Source: Chalara sp. BL73 (Eukaryota > Ascomycota > Leotiomycetes > Helotiales). Taken from it: 64,000 nt of DNA. Each line of letters starts with the position of its first letter. Position 1 is the stretch's first letter. Positions 1-13,606 of this stretch are shown here, in pieces. Made by a program: the position numbers and the translations under genes. The stretch spans positions 353,716-417,715 of the forward strand of contig CAKJVC010000229.1 of assembly GCA_918026815.1 (NCBI GenBank). The letters run 5' to 3'. Under the pieces are notes generated by a model. That model ran no database searches. It saw nothing but the letters and a program-made list of their open reading frames with translations, and was not told the DNA's origin.

Positions 1-965
1 CAAGAGTGGACCTGGGGCTCACGTAAGGGCCCTAAAGCTTTCGTCGTTTTGGAAAAGTAGACTTGAGGCGCTATCGCCGTCTCCCATCGTTCTGAATATC
101 ACCCCGCAGCGGGGCTGGACTCTTGATTATTACCATTCGGCGCGCAAAGCCTAGGAAGTTGGCTTTTCCAGCGGCGGTTTGCGAAGCGTGACTTGGGAAG
201 GTGGTGAGGATTATTATGTTCTGCATAGCTTTGTACTCTGGCATTTCAACACACCAAACGCCACTAGTCGTGTGGTGTGGTTATGCGTTGATGCGACCAC
301 TGTCTCGGCCTATCAACGCCTGTAATTCTACCTATACGTGCATTTATAAGGCCTATACAATGCCCCTATTTTCATTCAAGCCTAAAGCCGGGCACAGGAC
401 CAGTACGCCATTCATAACCCCCTCCACGCTTACACCCGCCGCTACTCAAGACGGATTAGCTTCCCCGTAAACGATATTTGATGTTTGCTTTTGCTTTCCC
501 CCCCTCCACAAAACTTGACGAGTACAACGTGGGAGACGGTCCCAAAGAGGCAGATCGGATGATTGGGCGTGCAGCATCCGTCCTCGACATACGTGCTACT
601 GGCCAGTGGACCAGCAATTCAGAGCTCAAAACTCGTCCTGAACCCAGAAATCTGCATGCCAGACTGCCAGTGATGCAAGTTCTTCTGCTTCTCTGATTCA
701 ATTGCTGTCGATTGCTATTAATTTCCATCAATTGACAGTCTCTTGAGCACGACCGCATTAAGCAATGACCAGGAGCCCCTTTCTCCCTTTCCCAGGTTGT
801 TACTTATCGCGCGATATTGAGTAATTACACCAATCCCGGTCGCTTGCGGAAGCCTCATTACCTTTGAAATTTATTAACCTCACGTTCCCTACACCTCAGA
901 CTACCGTTGTCATCATCTCCCGAACTCTTGGAACCATTTAAGGCTACCACGGTCAGACTGTCATC
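1..965. other. gene-free left flank
   Basis: No open frame here has recognisable protein character. The last few hundred bases before 966 are the presumed promoter and 5' leader of the nucleoside transporter gene. I see no RNA gene or repeat. Confidence 0.5.
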
Positions 966-2948
966 ATGTCGACGGCCCCAACCCATTCGGTGCCGCACAC
1001 CATCACTGTGCATGACGATCGATACGGAAATCCGGTGGAAGAAACGGTGTTCGAGAAAAATGCAACTCCAGAGATAAAAGCGAAGAGCGCCACCAACACT
1101 TCGTTACCTAGCACACCAATTGATCTCTCTGAGAAGAAGTCTACCAATTCCAACAATGATCTGGATAGTCAGGGCAAGCCTGGCCATATCAACACAGATC
1201 TGGAACAAGGCCAACGGTCTGATGCTACATCCAGTCCGTTCCGGAAACTCTGGAGACGAATTCGGCCAAATAAGCTTGTCATTTGCATATTCTGCTGGCT
1301 GCTTGTCACAACTTGGTGGATAGTGGGCTTGGTTTATCACAGAAACGGGGAGGATGGACGTGTTTACTACAATTGGGTTCAACCATTCTTGCTATGGCTC
1401 GCAATCACAATTCGGATCGTGACACTCTTCATCCCAGCACGATTTGCCTTGATTCCATTTCGGTTTGTCTGGGGCAATACTGTTATACAAATGGAAAAGA
1501 TTGTCCCCGAGAAGTTTCGAACACCTGTTGGCGCTTTCATCGTCCTAGCTGCAGTTATCATTGGCGCTTTTGCGCCAGGCGAAAATGAATACAACAAACG
1601 CAGGGATCGCGCTGTCAGTCTATTTGGCTATCTGGTTTTCCTCGTGGGGTTATACATAACGAGCAGACACAGACGCCATATTAATTGGCGCTCAGTGATT
1701 GTGGGCATCCTGGTGCAATTTATTATTGCTATCTTTGTCCTCCGTACCACTCTGGGAAAAGATATATTTCAGTTTTTGTCGAAAGCCTTGACAACATTCC
1801 TATCCTTCGCATACGTTGGGGTGGCATGGCTTACGGATGAAGCAACATCCAAATCTTTTTGGTTTGTCATTGGAAGTCTTCCAGTTTTCATCTTCTTCAC
1901 GGCTATAGTGCAAATGGCGTACTATGTGGTAAGTAATTACGTACCTTACAGGGACAAGACTTGAGCTAAATACTCATGAACAGGGCTTCATTCAATGGAT
2001 TGTTCCCAAGTGTTCATACATCTTCTATTGGATGCTGAATATTTCAGGAGTCGAGGCTGTTGTTGCAGTTGTTACTCCATTTCTTGGGATGGGTGAAGCT
2101 GCTATCCTAATAAAGGGCTTCATTCCCCATATGACACAGGCGGAGATCCACCAAGTCATGACTTGCGGCTTTGCAACAATATCAGGAGCCCTCATGGTTG
2201 TATATATTAAGTAAGTTTAGGATGCTCTCTTGGGGTTGTACCTTCGCTAACTCGTTCGTCTCAACGTAGTATGGGTGCGAATGGTCAAGCAGTCATTTCG
2301 TCCTGTCTTATGTCAATTCCGATCTCGATCGTTATCTCCAAAATGCGGGTACCAGAGACCGAAGAACCTATGACAACGGCGCATATTTCGATTATCAATA
2401 TGGAGCCGGAAGATGGCAACACAGAGACTGGAGTGCTACACGCTCTAGCCAATGGTGCATGGCTAGGTCTCAAAGTGGCTGGTATGGTTCTAGCAAATAT
2501 TCTTGTGATCATATCCTTGGTGGCACTTGCCAACGGTATTCTGCACTGGACCTTTAAGTACATCCAAGCCCCCAATTTGACGATTGAGCAAATCTTTGGA
2601 TATGTCTTCTATCCTGTTGCGTTCCTTATGGGCGTTCCGCGAGACGAGTTATACAAAGTTGGGCAACTCTTGGGAATCAAGACTATCCAGAACGAGTTCG
2701 TTGCGTTTGGGGCCCTCACTACCGGAGCTGAATATGCCGACCTTTCTCAACGAGCGCAGATCATTTCAGTATATGGCATCTGCGGATTTGCGAACATTGG
2801 CTCCATTGCTATTATGCTAGGTATCTATGGTTCTTTTTCGCCTGAGAGACGAGGAGACTTTGCAAAGGAGGCCGTCTCTGCATGTGTATGCGGTGCGTTG
2901 GCCACTTTCATGTCCGCATCTCTGGCTGGAATGTTGTTTTCCTTGTGA
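966..2948 (+). CDS. concentrative nucleoside transporter (CNT/NupC family)
   Basis: Three exons, 966-1928, 1984-2210 and 2270-2948, join in frame to a 622-residue protein. The introns have GTAAGT donors and CAG/TAG acceptors. The first 100 or so residues are hydrophilic and Ser/Thr/Lys-rich. About ten or more hydrophobic segments follow. The central region (GMGEAAILIKGFIPHMT, then GFATISGALMVVYI) and the late segment ending GANGQAVISSCLMSIP match the gate and core domain of CNT permeases, which import nucleosides with protons or sodium across the plasma membrane. Length and topology fit eukaryotic CNTs, which have a longer N-terminus than bacterial NupC. The exact substrate cannot be read from sequence. 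The gene stands alone; the next coding start is about 960 bp downstream. Confidence 0.9.
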
Positions 2949-3912
2949 TTTGCGAAAATCTATGGCATTTAATGAAGCGCAATTTAGCGAGAGCATGGGC
3001 AATTGATGATGGTGCGACGAAATTTTTAGCAGCCAAACTACGAGATAAATTGACGATGCGTGCCGAAGGCTGTACATGTACATTACGATACCCATCTTTG
3101 GGGCCATCAACCCGTAGATATATTTAAGATAAAATAGCTATGAAAATTGGAGGTCTGCCCATACTTTTATTGACTGATCAACCGTTTCTTCAACGGAACC
3201 TGAGCTGAGGTTCCACCAGTAGAAATCCAGACCAGAGTCTGATATGTGAAACTGGTGCTGGTGTGAAGGGAGGGGCCTGCCCATCTGCCGTCGTTGATGG
3301 GGGGGGATGGCTTGAACACAAGCCGGGACGGCTTCCAGGGGCTAACCCTAATACGCAATGACGCGGGTCCGACTAATATCGCCCTCGGCCCTGCAGCAGC
3401 CAATGGGTGGTAGGCAGCATAAGCACTAGAACACCCAAAGCAGAACACTCACATGTTCCAGGGGACTTGGCAAATCAGGACCCCCGTTGGTGCCGGTGGA
3501 AGTCCCCGGAGGAATCCCAATGGCGTTCCAATAACCCCCCGGCCAGCATCTCAACGGCATCCCAGTTCGGGCCTGTTTCCCCCGCATGGCTTCAGCGGAA
3601 CTCAGCGTCTTAGTGGTGTTTGAGCAGATAAGGGTGTTCTGACGTTAAACCTCCAATTTCTGTTGTGCTGCGGCTTCGCCTCGTTTCCTTCCATCATCAG
3701 GTCGCACAAACAATTACTAAACAAACCACCCCCAACCACTTACGAAGTACTCACTTACTTGCCCAGTCCAGCCAGTATACCACATCAACCGCTTCTGCAT
3801 CTGCCGTCGATGCTCAAGAATGCTGTTCGCAAACACCCGCCGAGGGAGCGCCCTTTAAGTTCGAAGAAGATGTCCACGCACACACGCGCATCAACCCCAT
3901 AACCAGAGCATA
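2949..3912. other. intergenic region, presumed promoter of the double zinc-cluster gene
   Basis: No supported gene. It holds a short poly-G tract near 3300 and the probable 5' leader of the gene starting at 3913. Short open frames here lack protein-like composition. Confidence 0.5.
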
Positions 3913-6900
3913 ATGGCATATCAAGCTACCTCTCCGACTGTATCCGGGACTACTGGAGCCCACAGGCGCCGCACCGTGAATGTCTGCGCGCGATGCCACA
4001 AGAGAAAACGAAAAGTAATGCTCTCTTCCCAGAGTCTCTCCGTAGGCGGTGACTAACACAATCAAGTGTGATAGAAAGTTCCCCTCTTGTAGTGGTTGTC
4101 AGCAAGCAGGTGTCGAATGCACCGGCCTGAACCCTACCAGGAACGGCGATGCTCCGCGAAGGTATTTGGCTCCCCGTTTATATCATTGAGAGTTCGTACG
4201 GATACACTTGTTCGGATACTGCCACAGCAACACTAGTTGCTAGGCGCTTCGTACTCGTCAATGGTGTCTATTCCTATGCAACTCTGCATCGGCACTCGGT
4301 GTTTCTCCTTCTTTAATTATGATAATACTTGAGTGAAAGTTCATGATGTCTCCCAGTCGTTTGATTTTGTTGATCTCTCTTGAATGAAAATGTTGCTGAT
4401 AAACAACAAAAAGTATCGTACAGTACTTGGAACAGTCGATCTCAAAAGCTGAGATGCAACTGGCGTCTTCTTCGCTGGCTGTGTCTCCTCGAGTTAAGTC
4501 TCATGATAACTTCTACGCCGAGCAGGGCCATCTATCTCAGAGCGTACTCCCGATTCGTTCTTTTCAAAACGATACCTTCAGCGTACCCAGCTCAGATTCT
4601 TACCATAAGGCGGCTACCTCTGCACGGATATCAGGCATCGCAACGCCTAACACAGTTCTAGATGAATTTGAAGGGCTCCCATATAAGCGTTCCATGCTGC
4701 TAAGCACGGAATTACCTCTACCAGTAACTGACATGCAATCGAATAATGAGTCCTCAGTGCAAGCTCCTCTAGAGAATTTTGGTAGAGATGTGAGGCTGCC
4801 GTTCGAGTTTGCTAAGCGGCTCTTCGACGTCTTTGTGGATAAGATCATGATCCAAAATCCAATTTTCTTTGAGGACGATATCCGTGCGCACTTCGATGCA
4901 GTGTACTGCACACCTGGTAAGAAGCCGTCAGAGATAAATGTTTTCATGATATCTATGGTACTAGCGATTAGTACCATGACATCTAAGGCATACGAGTTCA
5001 ACAAGATTGTCTCTTTAAGCGAATCTCTGCACCGTGAAGCATTGAAGAACTGTAAGTTCCTTTCTAAGCCGGGGATAGTTGCTTTGCAAGGGATTCTTCT
5101 ACTCATGCAATTTGCGGAGCTGCTTCCGTCTACTGGATCCCTTTGGCATCTTGCAGGTGAAGCTGTGAGTCTTGCTTTACAGCTCGGCCTCCACCAAGAT
5201 CCGCATGAAGCTGCAAAGGTCGATTTCGTGTCTCTTGATCTTCGACGGAGAGTTTTCTGGACAGTAAGTAAATATAAAGAGCCGTCTGTTATTATTAATC
5301 ATTTACACTCTGCAGGTTTACTGTTTGGAAAGGTCAATTACGGTTACCTCGCATCGGCAGTTTATCCTAAAGGACGAACATATCAATGCCGAATTCCCTA
5401 CCGAGTATGAGGACTCGCATATAAGATCAAATGGTATAATTCCCGGAGGAAGACGAACAAAGTTACAATTTCTCAACTACATCCGCTTCCGTCAGATTCA
5501 GTCCGAGATTCTGGCAGTTCAATTTTTTGGCCGTTCTATACAGTTTGACACTTACAGTGCATGGGCTTCTGATATGGAGAACAGGCTTATTAACTGGCAA
5601 CAAACAGCATTGTCTCAATCAGAGATGGCTCCTGACTGGTTTCATCATGCTGTTTGGCAGTGTTATCTTATGCTACATCGGCCTTCCCCTAGAAACGCAA
5701 CACCGTCAGAAAAGTCAATGATGGCTTGCGTAGAAGCAGCCATGGGCTTATCAAAAGGCTCAAGAGAGCTGCTGAAGAATGGCTATCTTACCTACCCTTT
5801 CCACAATGCCCATAATGGGTTTGAGGCTACCACGATTATACTATATGGCCTCAAGCATCATGCGAAAATGATGCACAATCGATACGGTAATCAGAATGTG
5901 ATAGATCTTATCACCTCCTTGTCCGGTTTATTTGTGAGTTATCACACCTCGTCCCATGAATCAGGCTTATAATATGTAGGACCTTCTTGCTGAAAGGTGG
6001 CCCGCCGCCATAAAAATTGGTACATTCCTACATGTACGTGCTTAGTTTTGAGTCCAAATCTTTCCTATGCCAGAGGATCTACAATTATAATTCTTAATAA
6101 AGAGGTGTACTAATACAGAATCTCATTTCTTAGGATCTTGAAAAGGCGGCAGTGAACAAGTTTCTTGCAATTCCAAACACATCTCCAACGGCTTATAGCT
6201 TGTATCACCCTGATCAGTTGGAGCTCATTGTCCTACACAAAACTGCCGAGGCCACTTCCTGCTCAGAGCTTGTAATTACGAACACTGCAGTCCAGGAGCA
6301 AACCCCCAGTTTTGAGATTCCATCATTTTCCAGATATGACAGCTGGATACATTCTTCCCCTAGCACAGACTTCAGTTTCACGAATCATAATTTTTCAGGG
6401 ATATCTGGCAGAGATCCAGGATTTGGTAACATGGACTGGATGCAATCCGCAACATACGATGTCACGCATACTGAGACCGAAATTAAACAAGACTGCGATG
6501 CTGATTCCCAGTCTTGGAATGATACACTGACCGTCCGCTCTCAGTCACCACCAAAAGAACGACCGTTTGGATTGGATCTTGCAAAGCTCTTGCCGTCGTG
6601 CAATCGTTGCCGGACACGTCGCATAAAGTGCGAAAGAGAGGTGCTTGAGTGTCAAAACTGCATAGATTCTGGGAATATTTGTATTTACAAGGACAAACTA
6701 CTCTCTCGAGATATCCCTTGCAGGTAAGACAACGTTTATTAAGACGCCAGCTTACTTGTCCCTTTATATACCTTGTATTATCGAGCTCATATCATGCTAA
6801 CTGCTGTCTATTTTGTCAGCTATATTGAGTCTTTGCAGCAAAGACTTCATAATTTGCTAAATATTCAGGAACAGCCTCGGTCGAATGCCCTTGTAATAAC

Positions 6901-8383
6901 AAATTCGACGCAAACCGTTCCTCAAACCCCAGGAAACTCTGCGCATGTTCATGTTAGGTTAGCCTCCACAATGGACGATTCCGAGATTGAGATACCGGAC
7001 GCATTTATTTCGACCAAACCTGAGATTGCGGATGCGACTTTCTTCGGTTACACGAGCGCTGTCTCGCAGATGGCAGAGCGCAAAGCATGCCTGACGTTAG
7101 TTCAGAGAGATCAGCCGAATTGGCCAAAAGCAACACACCGAGACTTGAAGGACCTTTCGAAGCAAATTCTTCGTGAAGACCCAGCTCTTCCTCCAAAGGC
7201 AACCACAACCATGCTCCTAGAAATCTTCAACAACTCTATCAATCTACTCTATAATATCATCGAGCAGGAAAAACTTGAACAGCTCTGTACAACCGCTTAC
7301 GAGGCAAAAAATTCCCTAGATACTTATGACAAGCAGATAATCAATCTCATACTTGCAATTGCATTACAAGTCTTGAGTAAGGGCGATCCATCATTCTCTG
7401 CGAGCTCGATAGCGTATTTCACAGAGGGAACACGGCCGTGCAAAAGCGGGCGTGCGATATTGAGACGATATAGCATGAAGTCGTTTCGAATCACGCTACT
7501 TGTATGCATCTATCTGATGCTGCGTCCTCAAGCTGGAGACATTTGGAGGATGGTCGCCTTCGCCTCGCGGCTTTGCGTCGACATTGGAAACATGACAAAA
7601 CGTGACCAAGGGGAGCGTCAGGCATACTTATTGATGTACCGAACACTTCATTGCCTAGACACCAATGTTTCGATTGCATTCGGCCGCCCAGCACAGCTAC
7701 CTGAACGACCTGATCCGTCACCACTGTTGCCAAAGGCCAGCTCAGTTCCAAGTCAGGGAAGAATAGCCTTGTATTATTACCATTTAACACGCATCAAGGT
7801 CCATCTGCATGATTCTCTCATGAAGAAATATCCTGATCGCATTTCTGCTCATCAGAAAATCGAGAGCACCATTGAGGAGTGTAGATCACAGCTCAACAAT
7901 TGGAGCGTCGCCTGGAATGCTGAGATCGACGCGAACCAGAGAATTTATACTGAGGAAAGCACTTTGGCGGATCTGAAATCGTGGGGAAATCTTGTCTATT
8001 ACGAGACATACTTGCTTCTTCAGCGTTATTCGACTGTGCCAATTCCTGCTGAAGATAAGCTGCGCACGATCAACAGCTTCCTTATCAGCAGCAAAGAGGT
8101 CCTTGAAGAAAGCTCGACAATAATGACACGATATCTCTCTGATTCATCAGTGGGGCCAAAGTCATATTTCTATCCCATGACATGGACGTTTGCGCACACC
8201 ATTCTTTGTGCAGGACTGGATCTTGTGCGGTTGAAGGACTATATAGTGGTCATCTCTCCTGAATCTGCCTTCAGATCCTGCATCACTATACTAGCACATC
8301 TGGAAGCCGATCGAACCAATCTTTTGGACGGGTTCACTCAAACGTTGGAGAGCCTATATGTTTCAAGGGAAACCTCTGGTTAA
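3913..8383 (+). CDS. tandem fusion of two Zn2Cys6 transcription factors
   Basis: Seven exons (3913-4014, 4067-4161, 4414-5263, 5316-5933, 5980-6033, 6134-6723, 6820-8383) join without a stop to 1290 residues. Residues 25-52 carry a perfect CX2CX6CX6CX2CX6C zinc cluster (C25, C28, C35, C42, C45, C52). A linker and a fungal-specific regulator domain follow (for example RRRVFWTVYCLERS, and SLSGLFDLLAERWPAA near 570). Exon 6 then runs straight into a second perfect cluster at C729, C732, C739, C746, C749 and C756, followed by its own SYIESLQQRL linker and a second regulator domain ending at 8383. Each half is the usual size for a complete factor. The only other reading is two adjacent genes, but no stop separates them; a second gene could start at a Met near 6431 within exon 6. 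Target genes are unknown. Confidence 0.8.
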
Positions 8384-10714
8384 GGTTGAATCTTATAAGA
8401 CTTCGATGCGCAACTTCGACAACCAATGGCCCTAGTTCCAGACTTAAGTCAGTCACGGAATCAAGAATTGACGAGAGAGTGAACGGCCATGTTCTTCAAG
8501 TGAAGATGCCCTACGTCACTGGTGACTGGAGACATTATCATGGCCATTGTCATGCTCACTAGGTTATTATACCTCTGTCACCGAATATAAACACAGGTTT
8601 GTGATCAGCTCCAGGAATAAGGAAAGCGCTGACGAAATACAGATATGTTAGCCATCGATTGGGGAACTATATGGCTAAAGACAATACTGTTTAACGAACT
8701 CGAGTATCATCGAGAATTGACGAGACTTCATAAGGCTTTCAATAATCATATATTGCGCCCGAAAGAAAGGCGTTTGAAGATCAGGGCGAGGAGAAGAATA
8801 TCTATACCACATTATTTACACTTTGTTATCTAGTGATTGGCGATCCATCAAAATCTTAATGAAGTACCATGTGCCATACATAACAAACTGCCCATCTGAG
8901 TTGCTGTCTGAATGGAACTTGCCGACGTGTCTAGATCATATAAACTTTGGGAACCTTAGGAGAGTCTCGCATTTACATACTTTTAATGCGACAAGCAACC
9001 ACCAAGGTGGCTTCAAGGGATCAAAAAAGTCAAAATCGTATCAAACGTCGCCAAGATTGCAGCTAATACTATGGAAAGATCCGACCACAACATTTCATTT
9101 AGACTGCGACATGTGAAGACTGGTTGATGCAGGAAGTTCCGTCGCGCATGGCGTATCTTGCTTGGAGATTTTCGTATAGCTTCGCATGGGAAGATATGTG
9201 CAGCCGAGAAGTACCTAGCGTTTACGGCCCTGCAGTACAGCACTGTAGGAATCTCGAATTACCAACCTGGAGTCCGACTTCCAGCACGTAAATTTACCCA
9301 GCCCTGGGAAGAAAAATCCACCTTTCAAAGTTTTACTGTGCCTGGCTCCTCATTGTCAAACGGAAAGTCTCTTTCTCTCCCAATAAGTAATCTCCCTAAC
9401 GCGTCACTAACCTTATTATTATTTCAAACGGCGAGTGCCGCGACGCGAAGAGCCTAGGATACACGTCCAAGCACATCAATGGCTCCCCTTAAGTAACATT
9501 GTGACAAGGGCCGCATCCCATGGAAGCTCCAGATCCCCCGGCCTTGCAAATCTTCATGATGACTCGCCACTCCTGACGTGTAAATGAGGTTTAATGGGCA
9601 GGACGATGGAAAGAGAGTTTGTTTAATCCTTCAACACACACGCGCGCACAATTTCGCCCCTATTTTTCACCAGCCTTGCACCTTTTATTTCCTCCCCGGC
9701 GGGCCAGATCTTTCATTTCATCCCAAGCTAGGCCCCCAACTTAATCGTAGCCCCCTAACTGAGTGCGCTACATAGTTCTTCGTCTCTTCCTGCTCCTGAT
9801 TCCAAGGGAGTCGATGGCTTTTTGTGGAGAAATTTTGGCCTGTTCGAGCTTGATGAACTATGTATGCTAAGATCAACAAGGTTCCAGGCGGAATAGGACT
9901 GTTTCAAATTGTCGAAGATGAGGCTTCCACGAGGTGAACTGCCAACGCGGCGGTGTTCGGCATTAACATAGTCGAGAGTGCTGCAAGGGATGCGCTGGAA
10001 GTCTGGAGAGTTTCAGTCTTGGCGGTACATCACCTGCTGGTGTTTTAGTACCATCAATTTAAATAGTCTTTCGCGGCGTTTACTTGTCGGCGGTTTTCTT
10101 GAGAAAGCAAGTAGACCGCTTATCGATACTTTTTTGATATGTAATACGGATCAGACCTTTCCTCGTATTGCTAACGGTATGGCTAGACGCGATGTCTCCA
10201 GGACTGCGGTAGTGATGCAGCGGCATAAGTACCGGAGAGCGGCTGATGGGATGCTTGAGGAGGGTTAAGCTTTGAGGGCTAGTATGACGTCTGCGGTTAG
10301 CTTTACTTAGACGTTTGGCGTGGCATGCGCCGTTTCTTCTTGCTTGCTGTTTAGTCTCCCTTGCGCTTAAAACTGGTCGCAGGGCGGACTAGCAAATGGG
10401 CAGACCAGTAAGACTACCTGATACAAGCTTAACCGTACTAAATGGGTAAATGGACTAATGCTGTGGTACTTTGCGCCATTGCCCGACTCTACCGGCTTCT
10501 TTCAGTCCTCGATCGACATTGGCGCACTACTTGACTGTTCCTTGTGCTGTGCCTCTCCGCCGTCTATTCCTTTCTCTATATCCCAAAATTCAAAGTTCCA
10601 AATAGTTCAGCCTGGTGATCGTCGTCTGTTGCGCCTCCACACCATCCATCTAGTCTCTATACATTATCATGAGGTTCCAGCAATGACATTTTCAGAAAAA
10701 GGTCATCTTTAGAA
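8384..10714. other. 2.3 kb without a supported gene
   Basis: Several short open frames exist, none with domain-like sequence or consistent splicing. The last few hundred bases are the likely promoter of the acyltransferase gene. Confidence 0.5.
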
Positions 10715-12136
10715 ATGGCATCCGGACAGGCACTACGTGCACCATCACCTCCTCCATATGAGACCTATTCATACCCCAACGACTCATTCATGAGTTTCCT
10801 ACATGACAGTTCTTTACGATTACGGCAATTCCTCTTGCCCAGGTTTTATGCCCATAACTATAGCAGACTGCCGAAAAAAGACGCAAAGGTTTCGGCAACG
10901 GCCTATCTAGACGGGCTTCGTGGTGTATTTGCCTGCCTCGTCTTCGTCGAGAACTTTTCTCGTCCATGGCAAAAAGGTCTCTATCATGCATATGGCGAAG
11001 GAGATAACCATGGTTGGTTGCAGCTACCTATCATCCGAGCCGCCCACTCCGGTCCATCCGTTGCAGTCTTTTTCCTGATGTCAGGCTATGTGATCTCATA
11101 CAAGCCTCTACTTCTGATCAGGAATCGATCATATGAGAACCTTGGGAACATATTAACCACATCGGTTTTCAGACGAGGTCCGAGACTATTCTTGCCAGCC
11201 TTGGTGTCTTCACTCTACATCGCCATCACTACCCAGCTTGGGCTATTACGTATTCCGTCGAACGATATGACCGGCCACAAGCCCCAGGAACTGTCAGTGC
11301 TTTCTTCTTTTGGAGATCAGATGGAGGAATATGCTCGATTTGCTCGAGACGAGTTGACCAACGTGTGGAACTGGCAGCAACGCAAGACGACATACGATTC
11401 CAGCCTCTGGACAATCCCGGTGCAGTTCAGAGCATCTATGACAATCTTTGTCATCCTGCTTGGGACGTCCAGACTGCAATCAAGTGTTAGGAAGTACTTC
11501 CTTGTACTGCTCTTTGTCTATTGGATGCTCCGTGGTCAATGGGAGATGTCAACATTTCTCGGAGGAATGTTCCTGGCGGAAAGAGACATCGAGCGGATAG
11601 CCAGTCTAAACCTTGGCCACCACGACGGTATATATGAAAAGAAGAGGGGTAGTGTTACTTACCTTCGGAAATGCTTTCTGTTGTTCTGCCTACTGGTGGT
11701 ATTGTACCTAGGATCGTTCCCGCAGGTTTCAGCAGAGAAAGCGCCTGGCTTCGTGTGGCTAGCACGACTGTCCGAGAACGACAATAACTGGAAAGCATAT
11801 TCGGCATTACTCTTGATCTATACACTTGGTCGTTCGCCCTCCCTACAGAAGCTATTCCTGACATCTTTTGCACAGTACCTGGGCAAAATCTCATTTAGTA
11901 TCTACCTAGTTCACGGACCAATGCTTCAAACTTTCGGCTACGCGTTTGTTCCTTATGCATGGAAATATACTGGGAAGAGTACGACTGCTCAGTACCAATC
12001 AGGATTCGCGCTTGCGTTCCTGGTAACGGCACCGTTAGTTATATATGTGGCTGATCTTTTCCGGAGGGTGGTGGAGCGGCCATGCCTACGCCTTGTATGG
12101 TGGTTTGAAAAGCATTACTTTGTAAGAGTGGCATAG
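10715..12136 (+). CDS. acyltransferase 3 family membrane protein
   Basis: A single exon of 473 residues. After a Pro/Ser-rich start, the motif YLDGLRGVFACLVFVENF (about residues 68-85) matches the opening of the acyltransferase 3 (OafA/NolL-like) fold, where an early helix carries the catalytic region. Further on are a GPSVAVFFLMSGYVIS segment, an SSLWTIPVQFRASM segment and a late FSIYLVHGP segment, all hallmarks of the family. Around ten hydrophobic helices are visible. Such enzymes move acyl groups onto sugars, sterols or small molecules from a membrane site; the acceptor here cannot be deduced. The Met at 10715 precedes the whole domain and is the first in frame. No partner gene is adjacent. 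Confidence 0.88.
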   Translation: MASGQALRAPSPPPYETYSYPNDSFMSFLHDSSLRLRQFLLPRFYAHNYSRLPKKDAKVSATAYLDGLRGVFACLVFVENFSRPWQKGLYHAYGEGDNHGWLQLPIIRAAHSGPSVAVFFLMSGYVISYKPLLLIRNRSYENLGNILTTSVFRRGPRLFLPALVSSLYIAITTQLGLLRIPSNDMTGHKPQELSVLSSFGDQMEEYARFARDELTNVWNWQQRKTTYDSSLWTIPVQFRASMTIFVILLGTSRLQSSVRKYFLVLLFVYWMLRGQWEMSTFLGGMFLAERDIERIASLNLGHHDGIYEKKRGSVTYLRKCFLLFCLLVVLYLGSFPQVSAEKAPGFVWLARLSENDNNWKAYSALLLIYTLGRSPSLQKLFLTSFAQYLGKISFSIYLVHGPMLQTFGYAFVPYAWKYTGKSTTAQYQSGFALAFLVTAPLVIYVADLFRRVVERPCLRLVWWFEKHYFVRVA

Positions 12137-13606
12137 AATGTAAAATAGATGAACAAAATGTTTAATAATAGTAGCCAGTCATGACGTGTGCGTGTGCAAG
12201 ACAACCTGGTCTGCAATGCGGACAGAATACAAAATACTAAGAAAGGACGTTGCAGGACTACCCAAGTCGGGATCCGGTCTGGTCAATTGCTCCATCGCAT
12301 TCCACCTGGCTTCAGGTTTTTCACCGCATATTAAGGCTACCTTCATCAAGCTAATCATGCGGGCCTATGACAACAAGAGGAACAGAAAGCACATAAGCGG
12401 AAAGCGTACCATGCCGATGGGTGCACAGGATGCAAACTGCATATCTCAAGCAAAGAACACGGCCTAGGAGCCACAAGGTAAAGTGCTCATCAAGCTCCTT
12501 CCTCAAGCCCCAACACGCAATACAAAAATAAGTAACCTGCTTGGTAATTTTCGGGATCGAGCTGCTCACGTAGAATCAATCGACTCTTGATTTTGCGTCC
12601 CATGACAGAATAACATTTGATTTCGCAAAGACTCACATGGAGTTTAACACTTGATAGAGAGTCCGAGCAAGCTCCTATTGGACAGTTGCCGAGCTCACCC
12701 GTTTGTGTTTAATGGGCCTTTACCCGCGCCCCGATCATGATGCGACAAGGGGGAAATGTAAAGCAAGACCTTCCGCTACCTATAACAAATGCGTAACAAA
12801 AAAAAAACGCTCACCATAGACTTCCCGGCACAGAAGATGATGGTTATTGAGTTAACCCGCAGAAGAACATGCAGGCCTCTTCCTACCCTCGTCATCATCG
12901 TCGCAGGCGGAAGTGATCCCCCCTTTTTGATTAAGCGAAGGGCCCCACAATTTTGAGAGAGGGAGGAAGAGACAGAGAGCAAACAGGCAAGCCAGCAAAC
13001 ATCTTCGGTGCAACATCGACTTACCATAGCCGGATCCTACAATGTCACAAAGGAGGTTTCTGACAAAAAGAAAAAAAGAAAAAAAAAGAGGCGTCGTAAA
13101 CGCGTATTTGCATACGCTGCCAGCAGCTGAGTCTAACAAACATTAGCATTTCCGTCTCCCCCGCCGCCCTGCCCCCGACCACAAGATGACTTTGAATTCA
13201 CCATATGAATTAAAAATAAATTGTGCAGAAAGTACAAGAGACCAAATCAGCCTCCTCGGATAGCTTTCCTCCACTTCAGATACACCCTCCGCACTCAGAA
13301 TTTCCTCCCCGTCATTATCCCGCTAAACCGTACCTATACTGTACATACATCCCTTTGAAACATTCAAGCACCTTGCCCTCTCTTCTGGTTTTCGTAGATT
13401 TTGTCTTCCCTTAAACACCAAACCGCCCATGCATGCTCACTTTATTGATCCCTTTAATGATATGAAACTTGAGTTTATGAAATCTGCAGAGAATGTGAAA
13501 ACGCCGTGGACTGGCCTAGGCACCGCAACGGATACTTTACCTGGCTATATTAGCCTTGTCGCCAGTAAGAATGGGCAAATGAGTTCAACCAATCTCAGTG
13601 ATGACA
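12137..13606. other. intergenic region with an A-rich tract
   Basis: No gene is supported. It contains an A/AG-rich low-complexity run at about 13060-13090. It lies between the 3' ends of two convergent genes. Confidence 0.5.

Noticed and set aside
3663..3913. Overlapping open frames just before the double zinc-cluster gene
   Set aside because: They are low-complexity frames in two phases of the leader and have no domain or splice support.
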